Source of the DNA: Bacteroidota bacterium
GTDB taxonomy: Bacteria > Bacteroidota > Bacteroidia > UKL13-3
Length of the DNA: 64,000 nucleotides
Assembly: GCA_947464275.1 (NCBI GenBank)
Contig: CANHVU010000017.1
Span: forward strand, 1 to 64,000
Direction of reading: 5' to 3'
Shown: in pieces, positions 17,038 through 24,134 of the stretch
How positions within the stretch are numbered: the first letter of the stretch is position 1
Layout of the letters: every line of letters begins with the position of its first letter
Position numbers and translations under genes: made by a program
The notes under the pieces: generated by a model
Told to the model about the DNA's origin: nothing
The model's input: only the letters and a program-made list of their open reading frames with translations
The model's database searches: none

Positions 17038-17475
17038 ATGAACGACACACATTTTTACGAAGTAAATCTTACTTGGAATACAGCAACACAGGGAACATTG
17101 AGTTCACCAGTAATTGCAAGTAAAATTGAAGTGGTAACACCAGCTGAATTCCCAAAAGGTATCAAAGAGAAATGGACACCAGAACATTTATTTGTTGCCG
17201 CGGTTAACTCTTGTTTGATGTCCACCTTTTTGTTGGTTGCAGATAATTCAAAGTTTCAATTCATCAGTTTTGAGAGCAACGCAGTTGGAAAAATAGAGAA
17301 GGTAGATGGAAAGTTTGCTGTAACGGAAATTGTTTTAAAACCTACTCTAATTATTCCCTCAACTCAAAACGAAACCAAAGCAAAACGTGTACTTGAAATG
17401 AGTGAAAAGGCTTGTGCTATTGCAAACTCAATAAAAACAAAAATCACTTTAGAACCAATTATTACAATTAAATAA
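17038..17475 (+). CDS. OsmC/Ohr family peroxidase-like protein
   Basis: A 145-residue OsmC-fold protein. The two redox cysteines of the family are C59 (FVAAVNSCLMSTF) and C126 (MSEKACAIANSI), and the conserved Glu (E49, WTPEHLFVA) is present. These proteins reduce organic hydroperoxides using dihydrolipoyl or other thiol partners; lpdA is present elsewhere in the window at 41017. First gene of a probable OsmC / Lys-rich / Dps / SHOCT operon (gaps of 7, -4 and 4 bp). Family assignment is firm; whether it is OsmC or Ohr type is not resolved. Confidence 0.9.
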   Translation: MNDTHFYEVNLTWNTATQGTLSSPVIASKIEVVTPAEFPKGIKEKWTPEHLFVAAVNSCLMSTFLLVADNSKFQFISFESNAVGKIEKVDGKFAVTEIVLKPTLIIPSTQNETKAKRVLEMSEKACAIANSIKTKITLEPIITIK

Positions 17476-17482
17476 AGAAATC

Positions 17483-17668
17483 ATGGTAAAGAAAGAAATA
17501 AAACCACTAAAAGAAAAACTTTTGGAGGCAGTAAACAAAGTTCTGAAAGACAACAAATCTGACCTTACAAACAAAATTGAAAAGATTGTAAAAAAGTCAA
17601 TCAAGCGAATTGTGAAAAGGTCGGACAAACAAATAAAAAAAACACTTAAACAAAAAATAAAATCATGA
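17483..17668 (+). CDS. Small Lys-rich basic protein
   Basis: A 61-residue, strongly basic protein (about one third Lys/Arg), beginning MVKKEIKPLKEKLLEAVNKV and ending KQIKKTLKQKIKS. It lies 7 bp after the OsmC gene, and its TGA overlaps the ATG of the Dps gene (ATGA), so translation is coupled. High positive charge suggests nucleic-acid or polyanion binding, perhaps helping Dps to coat DNA; this is inference from composition and position only. Confidence 0.6.
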   Translation: MVKKEIKPLKEKLLEAVNKVLKDNKSDLTNKIEKIVKKSIKRIVKRSDKQIKKTLKQKIKS

Positions 17669-18141
17669 AAACAGAAATAGGAATAACCGAAGCTAATCGT
17701 CAGGCAGTTGCTACTGAGTTAGCAAAAATATTAGCAGACGAAACAGTACTTTATATCAAAACGAAAAATGCTCATTGGAATATTGAAGGAGCAGATTTTT
17801 ATGATAAACATAAGTTTTTTGAAACTCAATTTGGGCAAATTGATGAACTGATAGACAGCGTTGCAGAACGCATTCGCTCCATCGGGCATTATGCACCAGC
17901 TACATTAAAGTCATACCTAAATTTAACTCATTTAACAGAGCAAGCAAGTGAGAAAAACGATAGTCAAGGATTTATCAAAGAGCTTTTGGAAGACCACGAA
18001 AGCATCATTATGGTTTTACGTGAACACATCAAATCGTTCACAAATGATTTTCACGATTTAGGCACAAGCGATTTTATAACTGGGCTTATGGAAACTCACG
18101 AAAAAATGGCTTGGTTCTTACGTTCACATTTAAAAAATTAA
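17665..18141 (+). CDS. dps: Dps family ferritin-like DNA-protection protein
   Basis: A 158-residue Dps protein of normal length. The ferroxidase residues are visible: H37 (TKNAHWNIEG), H49, and D64 with E68 (IDELIDSVAERI). Dps forms a dodecamer that oxidises Fe(II) with hydrogen peroxide, stores iron and protects DNA. The start overlaps the stop of the Lys-rich gene. It sits with OsmC and SHOCT genes in a compact stress operon. Confidence 0.93.
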   Translation: MKTEIGITEANRQAVATELAKILADETVLYIKTKNAHWNIEGADFYDKHKFFETQFGQIDELIDSVAERIRSIGHYAPATLKSYLNLTHLTEQASEKNDSQGFIKELLEDHESIIMVLREHIKSFTNDFHDLGTSDFITGLMETHEKMAWFLRSHLKN

Positions 18142-18145
18142 AATT

Positions 18146-18358
18146 ATGTATTACAATAATTATCATTTTGTGGGGATGCACCTAGTATGGTGGTTCATTT
18201 GGGGCATTTTCCTGTTTTGGATTTTCGCAACTCCTTACGATATTCCGGGACAACGAAGAAAGAAAGATACACCACTTGACATTCTAAAAAAACGTTTTGC
18301 TTCAGGGCAAATCAACAATGAAGAATATCAAGAAAAGAAAAAAATTCTTGAAGGATAA
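18146..18358 (+). CDS. Small membrane protein with C-terminal SHOCT domain
   Basis: A 70-residue protein: one membrane span (HLVWWFIWGIFLFWIFATP) followed by a SHOCT motif (DILKKRFASGQINNEEYQEK). SHOCT is a short oligomerisation helix found at the ends of many membrane proteins. It starts 4 bp after the Dps gene and ends the stress operon. Role unknown; it may anchor or oligomerise a partner at the membrane. Confidence 0.85.
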   Translation: MYYNNYHFVGMHLVWWFIWGIFLFWIFATPYDIPGQRRKKDTPLDILKKRFASGQINNEEYQEKKKILEG

Positions 18359-18366
18359 GTTATTCA

Positions 18367-18464
18367 GCACTCGCTAGCATCTTGCTAGTGAGTTTATAAA
18401 ACAGCCTCTGGCAGTATTATTAAACCAAAACTGCTTTAGCCAAAACCTAAAGCGTTTTTTTTAT
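18367..18464. repeat. Three-hairpin repeat, unit 3
   Basis: Starts 9 bp after the SHOCT stop. All three inverted repeats are present, with small mismatches in the second (CAGCCTCTGGCAG) and third (CTGCTTTAGCC...TAAAGCG then eight T). Likely serves as the terminator of the stress operon. Confidence 0.85.
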
Positions 18465-18483
18465 TTAAAAATAACTGGTTTCC

Positions 18484-18577
18484 TCACTCGCTAGCATCTT
18501 GCTAGTGAGTTTATAAAATAGCCTCCGGCTGTATTAAACCTAACCGCTTTAGCCAAAAACTAAAGCGGTTTTTTTAG
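18484..18577. repeat. Three-hairpin repeat, unit 4
   Basis: Complete unit in tandem with units 3 and 5 (period about 112-118 bp). The third hairpin is AACCGCTTTAGCC / CTAAAGCGGTT plus seven T. Confidence 0.85.
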
Positions 18578-18595
18578 TAAAGATAATTTGTTTCC

Positions 18596-18692
18596 GCACT
18601 CGCTAGCATCTTGCTAGTGAGCTTATGAAACAGCCTCCGGCTGTAATAGTAAACCCAATCCGCTTTAGCCAAAAACTAAAGCGGTTTTTTCA
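18596..18692. repeat. Three-hairpin repeat, unit 5
   Basis: Complete unit. The sequence downstream of it (AGGTAAAAATAACTTGTTTG and on to about 18765) matches the flank of unit 1 (about 15645-15707), so the duplicated segment is longer than the three hairpins. Confidence 0.85.
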
Positions 18693-18814
18693 GGTAAAAA
18701 TAACTTGTTTGGTTAGCGCATAAAAGAGTAATGATAGAAAAATTAGGAGCCCTTTTGATGGTTTTTAGTGTAAAAAATTATATTCGTAAAAATATAAAAT
18801 GAGATAGCAGTTTA

Positions 18815-18890
18815 ATAAAGCCAACTTTAATAAGTAGGCTTTGTTTAGTTTTGTTACACATATAAACAAGTTAGCGGTAATTTTACAACA
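18815..18890 (+). repeat. Cassette spacer A
   Basis: About 75 bp sharing high identity with 19283-19356: AAAGCCAACnnTAATAAGTA, then GGCTTTGTTTAGTTTTGTTA, then AGCGGTAATTTTA. AAAGCC/GGCTTT forms a small stem. No gene ends into this copy, so the cassette upstream of it seems to have been lost. Confidence 0.65.
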
Positions 18891-18900
18891 AATCGACAAA

Positions 18901-19305
18901 ATGATGAACCCAATTCAAGCATACTTTAAATCTGATACATTACCAAGATGGTTTAAATTTTTAAATCTTTCTATTTTACTGCCTATTTTATTATGGCCGT
19001 TAATTTTTTTTACAACTATTTTTTTCTTTGACAATCCGTCTAACCTTATCATGACATTTATACTATTTATAATAGTCAACGCATATCCACTTTATTTAAT
19101 TATTCTTGTTCTAATAAATGCTAAACTTTACACATGGAATAAATTGTTAGGACTTATTCTTCCATTTGTAATTATTGTTTCATTAGGATTTGGAACTGTA
19201 TATGTTTGCTACAATATGATTAAGAATAGAGCAAAAGCAGAACAAGTAGAATTAGAACGAGTAAATCGAGGTGATTTGGGACATAAAGCCAACACTAATA
19301 AGTAG
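18901..19305 (+). CDS. Small polytopic membrane protein, unknown (cassette gene 1)
   Basis: I place the start at the ATG at 18901 (134 residues), because the upstream extension is repeat sequence. Three or more hydrophobic segments are visible: LSILLPILLWPLIFFTTIFF, LIMTFILFIIVNAYPLYLII and ILPFVIIVSLGFGTVYVC. A charged tail follows. The last residues (KANTNK) and the stop codon are encoded by spacer B itself, so the tail was probably acquired when the gene joined the array. No family recognised. First of four orphan plus-strand genes. Confidence 0.65.
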   Translation: MMNPIQAYFKSDTLPRWFKFLNLSILLPILLWPLIFFTTIFFFDNPSNLIMTFILFIIVNAYPLYLIILVLINAKLYTWNKLLGLILPFVIIVSLGFGTVYVCYNMIKNRAKAEQVELERVNRGDLGHKANTNK

Positions 19306-19356
19306 GCTTTGTTTAGTTTTGTTAAACACACAAAACGTAAGCGGTCATTTTAAAAC
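19283..19356 (+). repeat. Cassette spacer B
   Basis: Near-copy of spacer A. It contains the stop codon of gene 1 (19303-19305) and ends about 10 bp before gene 2. Two inverted repeats are visible: AAAGCC/GGCTTT and GTTTTGT/ACAAAAC. Confidence 0.65.
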
Positions 19357-19366
19357 ACGATATCGA

Positions 19367-19861
19367 ATGAAAATTAAACTGACAATAATATTTCTGACAG
19401 TTATACAACTTAATAGTTATTCGCAAGACACTTTTACTTCCAGAAAAGGCTCTAAATTTTTTCCGGGACATCTTGACGTTGTGATTACGGTGGATAATAA
19501 AAACGTGAGATACGAACTATTTAATCATTGGTATTCGTTGTCTTATGCAGAACTGAGACAGATAACAATTCCTATAGACAGCCTTAATGAATTTAACCAA
19601 AAGAACGACAGCATAAAAATCGATCTTCATAAAGGAAAAGTAAAACTTACAGACAAAAAATATAGACTTTCAAGAAAAATAAAGCATAGAAATTTGTGTG
19701 CTTCAGCATCTACAATGAGAAAAATTTCATTTGCCTATAGACTTTCAAGCAAACAAAAGGACATTAGACATTTTGAACTATACAACCGTGAAGACTTGAA
19801 ATTAGATGAAGAAAAATTTAAGAAAAAAGTAATCGAAAAATTAAAAGAAAAGACAAAATAA
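19367..19861 (+). CDS. Exported protein, unknown (cassette gene 2)
   Basis: The ATG at 19367 gives 164 residues with a clear signal peptide (MKIKLTIIFLTVIQLNSYSQ). The mature part is basic and mixed alpha/beta, with no motif that I recognise. The upstream in-frame extension is spacer sequence and is rejected as coding. The stop at 19859 leads directly into spacer C. Likely periplasmic or secreted; function unknown. Confidence 0.65.
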   Translation: MKIKLTIIFLTVIQLNSYSQDTFTSRKGSKFFPGHLDVVITVDNKNVRYELFNHWYSLSYAELRQITIPIDSLNEFNQKNDSIKIDLHKGKVKLTDKKYRLSRKIKHRNLCASASTMRKISFAYRLSSKQKDIRHFELYNREDLKLDEEKFKKKVIEKLKEKTK

Positions 19862-20019
19862 CGAACCGCTATCACGGGTTTGGCAAAAGTGGTACTTTAG
19901 TATTAGGCTGAACATTTGTACTTTCTTTTAGCTTTTGTATTAAATTTGAACTTTATTACTTCTAAACCTCACCTTCGCCAAACCAAAAAAATTTAGCACC
20001 AACCTTAAAACGAGCGATA
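19862..20019 (+). repeat. Cassette spacer C with extended imperfect inverted repeat
   Basis: GGGTTTGGCAAAAGTGG (from about 19876) is complementary, with a few mismatches, to the right end CTCACCTTCGCCAAACC (to about 19984), giving an imperfect palindrome of roughly 110 bp with a large loop. The word CTTCGCCAAACC recurs as CTTCGCCAAGCC in spacer D. In size and form this resembles a long attC-like recombination site; the resemblance is by eye only. Confidence 0.55.
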
Positions 20020-20520
20020 ATGAAATTGTTACCAAAGCAAATATGGAAAGAAGAGTTTACTTACTATTCTGACAAATCGGTTGAAGGACTAAAAACAGAC
20101 ATTCAACAACTTTTTGACAAAACAAATGGATGGAACTTTTCAGTTAACTTAACAGGAGAGTTTACTTCTGAATTTGAGTTTAAGATGACACCAAAGTGGC
20201 AATTTGCTATTATTAAAAGCTTTGAACGTGAGGTATCATACTTGAACGGACAAATACATTCGGACGAATTAAAAAGAACACTAGTGACTTTTACAGTTAG
20301 ACCAAATTCAATTTTATTGATTTTCTTTTTCTTATTTCCAATGTTTGGAATTTTTGAGCTGACTACTGAAAATATTAAGGTTGACATAGAAGATTCAAAA
20401 ATTGTAGGATTGGTTTTTATATTTATAGTGCCTGCATTAATGCTTGTATTTGGACACTTTGCTAAACAAGGAATAAAGAATCGTTTTATACAAACTTTTG
20501 ATTTAAAACCAATTGAATGA
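20020..20520 (+). CDS. Membrane protein, unknown (cassette gene 3)
   Basis: 166 residues. The N-terminal 90 residues are soluble (KEEFTYYSDKSVEGLKTDIQ...), then come two membrane segments (SILLIFFFLFPMFGIFEL and IVGLVFIFIVPALMLVFGHF) and a short charged tail. No signal peptide. No family recognised. Confidence 0.65.
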   Translation: MKLLPKQIWKEEFTYYSDKSVEGLKTDIQQLFDKTNGWNFSVNLTGEFTSEFEFKMTPKWQFAIIKSFEREVSYLNGQIHSDELKRTLVTFTVRPNSILLIFFFLFPMFGIFELTTENIKVDIEDSKIVGLVFIFIVPALMLVFGHFAKQGIKNRFIQTFDLKPIE

Positions 20521-20708
20521 CAAAGACAATGAAATTCAAAAAGCTAGCATAAAAGGCACATTTGCAATAGAATAGGTTTCTTTCTCCGCAAACGGTTTAG
20601 TGGTTAAAGAAAGTGCAGTGCTCCACATCAACATTTGTGGTGAAAATCGCCAACTTCGCCAAGCCTGAAACCGTTATAAACCAACAATCAGACACGACAT
20701 ATTTTAAA
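20521..20708 (+). repeat. Cassette spacer D
   Basis: 188 bp between genes 3 and 4. AACGGTTT (about 20592) and AAACCGTT (about 20669) form the outer arms of an inverted repeat with the shared word CTTCGCCAAGCC on the right arm. The left part (TTTGCAATAGAATAGGTTTC, TCTCCGCAAAC) resembles the region after gene 4. Confidence 0.5.
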
Positions 20709-21092
20709 ATGGACGAAAGGACAAAAGATATAAAAAAACGCTTCAGCGACTCCTGTACTGAGACTGAAAAATTTTATGACGACCTTATCGCCAATTACAC
20801 TGGATTTGAACGCCTAAAACCTATCAGACAATTCATCGAGACGTTAAAACAAAATGGTGAGGACAAATTTTTTCGACTCGGAACCTCAGTTCACATATTA
20901 CTTATTTCACGATCTGTTAACCATGGACTTCGTTTAGACCAAAAATATATAAAAATTGATGCTTTCGACTCTAAATTTGAAGTAATGCTCCGCGATGGTG
21001 ACAAGGTTTATAGGCAATATATGGTTGACAGCTTAGATGACTTAAGAATAACAAAACTTATACGGACACTTAAAGACACGCTAATTGACTAA
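20709..21092 (+). CDS. Soluble protein, unknown (cassette gene 4)
   Basis: The ATG at 20709 gives 127 residues; the longer frame from 20613 is spacer sequence. The protein is charged with no signal or membrane segment. A C-terminal block (LLISRSVNHGLRLDQKYIKI ... RDGDKVYRQYMVDSLDDLRI) has the look of a conserved small family that I have seen as hypothetical proteins in Bacteroidota, without a function. Last gene of the cassette-like series. Confidence 0.65.
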   Translation: MDERTKDIKKRFSDSCTETEKFYDDLIANYTGFERLKPIRQFIETLKQNGEDKFFRLGTSVHILLISRSVNHGLRLDQKYIKIDAFDSKFEVMLRDGDKVYRQYMVDSLDDLRITKLIRTLKDTLID

Positions 21093-21452
21093 GAGAGAAG
21101 CATAAGTCGGCTAATAGCAAATTTACAAATAGTAAGTTCTATGCTCCGCAGATACATCACAAACAATTTATTGACACTTTCTATAATTATCTCTAGAGCT
21201 AACCACTTATAGAAAATATTGCAAACACTTCCAATATTAGATACTTCCCCCAATAAGTAAAATATATAAGAATTATAAATTATTATATAAGTTTCATGCT
21301 ACCAATTTTGAGCATTTTTGCATGAAACAAAACAAAAAAATTGAAAGGAAGCCATGATTGTAATTTCAGGCATTTATTGATTATGGGTTTATTTTACAGC
21401 ATTTTTTTCCATTTCAACCATTATACATTTACAAAAGCATGTATATTGAATT
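21093..21452. other. Gene-free stretch after cassette gene 4
   Basis: The first part (GCTAATAGCAAATTTACAAA ... CTATGCTCCGCAGATACATC) resembles the left part of spacer D and looks like one more cassette end. The rest holds a 9-bp inverted repeat GTTTCATGC / GCATGAAAC (21291-21299 and 21320-21328) and the presumed promoter region of the polyketide operon. I see no gene. Confidence 0.5.
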
Positions 21453-21479
21453 ATGATAGAAGTGGTTAAGTTTGTACTC

Positions 21480-22370
21480 ATGAAATCCAAAATAAAAAAA
21501 ACGGTAGTTAAAAACACTGTTCAATTACTTCGTATTCCATTTTCATTGTTGTTGATGCCTTTATTTATTCTTGCACTTAGTCAGAATGCAATAAATGGAT
21601 ATACAGCCATGGTTAGTTTTATCATTATTCATTTGTTAGTTTATCCTGCTAGCAATGGTTATAACAGTTATATAGACAAAGACGAAAGCAGTATTGGAGG
21701 AATTGAAAAACCTCCAATGCCAACTATTCATTTGTTTTATGTTACCATAGTTTTAGATTTTTTAGCCATTATTTTAGCATTTTTATTAGTAAATATACTT
21801 TTTTCATTATGCATCCTTATTTATATTTTGGCTTCGAGGGCTTATAGTTCCAAACAAATTCGTTTAAAAAAATATCCAATCATTGGATTTTTAATCGTAG
21901 TTATTTTTCAAGGTGGATTTACTTATATGATGAGTGTAATAGGTATAACAAATGAATCGTTTGCTTTTTCAAGTGCTAATATTTTATTGGTGTTTGCATG
22001 TAGTTTTCAAATTGCAGGTGCTTATCCATTAACACAAATTTATCAGCATGAGGCCGATTTAGCAGATGGTGTAAAAACCTTAAGTTATCAATTAGGATAT
22101 AAAGGCACTTTTATTTTTACTGCTGTAATGTTTGGTATATGTAATGTGTTTTATTATTTGTATTTTGAACAAATTGGAAAGTCAAATAATTTTTATTTGA
22201 TACAACTTTTTTTTATTCCAATTGTTGTTTACTTCGTATGGTGGTTTTTTAAAACCATCAATAACGAAAAAGAAGCTAATTTTAAAAATACCATGCGAAT
22301 GAATTTAATAGCCGCTATTTGCATGAATACTTGTTTTATTATTTTATACTTAACCAACCGTTTATTTTGA
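21480..22370 (+). CDS. UbiA family prenyltransferase
   Basis: From the ATG at 21480 the protein has 296 residues (an in-frame ATG at 21453 would add nine). It has eight or nine membrane spans. The first Asp-rich prenyl-diphosphate motif is seen as YNSYIDKDES (N-x3-D-x-D-like) and the second region as YQHEADLADGVKTLSYQLG. UbiA enzymes attach or reduce isoprenoid chains on aromatic acceptors in the inner membrane. It is the first of four overlapping genes with a type III polyketide synthase, methyltransferase and flavoprotein, so the acceptor is probably the aromatic made by the synthase. Confidence 0.85.
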   Translation: MKSKIKKTVVKNTVQLLRIPFSLLLMPLFILALSQNAINGYTAMVSFIIIHLLVYPASNGYNSYIDKDESSIGGIEKPPMPTIHLFYVTIVLDFLAIILAFLLVNILFSLCILIYILASRAYSSKQIRLKKYPIIGFLIVVIFQGGFTYMMSVIGITNESFAFSSANILLVFACSFQIAGAYPLTQIYQHEADLADGVKTLSYQLGYKGTFIFTAVMFGICNVFYYLYFEQIGKSNNFYLIQLFFIPIVVYFVWWFFKTINNEKEANFKNTMRMNLIAAICMNTCFIILYLTNRLF

Positions 22371-23455
22371 GTTACCTATCAGCAATTGAAACAGCAGTTC
22401 CCCAATACCGATATCATCAAAATGATTTGGCTGAATTTTTCCAAAATACGGCAGAGGATATTTCCATAAAACGTAAAATGAAAATGGTGGCCCATAAATC
22501 AGGCATTCAAACACGTTATTCCGTGTTAGCTGATTTTGGCAATTTGCCTGATGCCTTTACTTTTTTTGAAAAAAATTGGGATTTATCTCCATCTGTTTCA
22601 TTAACCAAACGAATGGAAATTTATAAAATAAATGCTTTGCAACTCTCTATTGCGGCCATTCAAAAGATTGCAAACTTTGAATCCATTAAAAGTTCCATTA
22701 CCCATATTATAACGGTGACATGTACAGGACTTTTTGCTCCCGGTTTGGATATAGAGTTAATCCAAGCACTGAATTTAAATCCGAAAACCCAACGAAGTAG
22801 TATTAATTTTATGGGTTGCAATGCAGCAATTATTGCCTTGAACCAAGCCAATTCTATTTGCAATAGCCAACCCAATGCAAAAGTATTAATAGTTTGTACA
22901 GAGTTGTGTACCATTCATATTCAAAACAGTTTTACCGATGATTATTTGCTTTCTAACTCCTTGTTTAGTGATGGAAGTGCAGCAGCAATTGTGAGTTCAA
23001 AACCTCAAAATTTGCCTGAATATCCCGACTTGGCCATTACTTCATTTGATTCCTTAATTATTCATGAAGGCCAAAATGATATGGCTTGGCAACTTTCTGA
23101 ATATGGTTTTTTGATGAGTTTATCGGCTTATATTTCTAATTTAATCAATGGAAATATTTCAAAAATGTTGAGTGATTTAAACATTCAAAAAGAAAGTATA
23201 AACTTTTGGGCCATACACCCTGGAGGTAAAAAAATTCTGGATGATTTTGCAAAGGTGTTTGATTTTAAAAACAATGAATTGGTATCGGCTTATCATGTTT
23301 TAAAGAATTATGGAAATATGTCTTCACCAACCATATTGTTTGTATTGAAAGAATTGATAGAGAATAATGAAAAGAAGAAAAGTGGAGATACTATATTCAC
23401 TGCAGCTTTTGGACCAGGTTTAACCATTGAAACCATGCAATTGGCTTATGTTTAA
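22367..23455 (+). CDS. Type III polyketide synthase
   Basis: A chalcone/stilbene synthase-like protein. I take the TTG at 22367, which overlaps the TGA of the UbiA gene (TTGA) and gives 362 residues starting fMSYLSAIETAVPQY, typical of the family; the longer frame is out-of-frame coding of UbiA. The Cys-His-Asn catalytic triad is C119 (TVTCTGLFAPG), H284 (WAIHPGGKK) and N317 (NYGNMSSPT). Such enzymes condense an acyl-CoA starter with malonyl-CoA units to pyrones, resorcinols or resorcylic acids. With its neighbours it resembles the srsABC arrangement for alkylresorcinol ethers and quinones. Confidence 0.92.
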   Translation: MSYLSAIETAVPQYRYHQNDLAEFFQNTAEDISIKRKMKMVAHKSGIQTRYSVLADFGNLPDAFTFFEKNWDLSPSVSLTKRMEIYKINALQLSIAAIQKIANFESIKSSITHIITVTCTGLFAPGLDIELIQALNLNPKTQRSSINFMGCNAAIIALNQANSICNSQPNAKVLIVCTELCTIHIQNSFTDDYLLSNSLFSDGSAAAIVSSKPQNLPEYPDLAITSFDSLIIHEGQNDMAWQLSEYGFLMSLSAYISNLINGNISKMLSDLNIQKESINFWAIHPGGKKILDDFAKVFDFKNNELVSAYHVLKNYGNMSSPTILFVLKELIENNEKKKSGDTIFTAAFGPGLTIETMQLAYV

Positions 23456-24134
23456 AAATAGAAGTGAGCAAAAAGAATTATTAGATGCGGAGGTTATTCC
23501 TGATGCTGATTTGTTCCAGAATTTAAGGGAATTGCATGTCATTAATTCATTATTAGGTGGATATCAAATTTCACTAAATGCGCTTAAAAAAATTGATTTA
23601 AAAAACCAAACTTATACCCTAGTTGATATAGGAAGTGGGGGAGGAGATACTCTGAAAACTATCTTTAAATGGGCTCAAAAAAACAAAACCGATTTGAAGT
23701 TATTTGGCATTGATTTAAAAAGTACTTGCGTAAATTATGCTAATCTAAATGAACCTAATCCATCACTGAGTTTTATTTGTGATGATTATAGAAATATTCA
23801 TTTGCATGTGAATGAAGTATCTATTATTCATGGCAGTTTATTTTGCCATCATCTTACATCTTCTCAAATCATTGAATTGATTCAATTTGCTATAAAACAT
23901 AAAGCCATTCTAATCATAAACGATTTAGAAAGAAATAGATTAGCCTATTATGCTATTAAATACCTTACAAAGGTTTTTTCAAAATCTTATTTAGTAAAAA
24001 ATGATGCACCCTTATCTGTTTTGCGTGGCTTCAAAAAAACGGAATGGATTGAAATGATTCAGCAAGCAGGTGCAAAAAATTATTCAGTAAAAAACAAATG
24101 GGCATTTAGACACGAAGTAATTGTTTATGAATAA
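23448..24134 (+). CDS. SAM-dependent methyltransferase of the polyketide operon
   Basis: The ATG at 23448 overlaps the end of the synthase gene and gives 228 residues. The SAM-binding motif I is VDIGSGGGDTLKTIF, followed by an acidic strand-end LFGIDLK and a motif resembling FICDDYRNIH. No signal peptide. In comparable type III PKS operons the methyltransferase O-methylates the resorcinol or hydroquinone ring; that role is inferred here. It overlaps the downstream flavoprotein gene by 8 bp. Confidence 0.85.
   Translation: MFKNRSEQKELLDAEVIPDADLFQNLRELHVINSLLGGYQISLNALKKIDLKNQTYTLVDIGSGGGDTLKTIFKWAQKNKTDLKLFGIDLKSTCVNYANLNEPNPSLSFICDDYRNIHLHVNEVSIIHGSLFCHHLTSSQIIELIQFAIKHKAILIINDLERNRLAYYAIKYLTKVFSKSYLVKNDAPLSVLRGFKKTEWIEMIQQAGAKNYSVKNKWAFRHEVIVYE

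Noticed and set aside
18367-18692. CRISPR or tRNA cluster
   Set aside because: Units of about 115 bp are similar along their whole length, with hairpins typical of terminators and no cloverleaf.
18815-21250. Confident integron call
   Set aside because: No integrase or attI in the window and no computed attC match; reported only as cassette-like.
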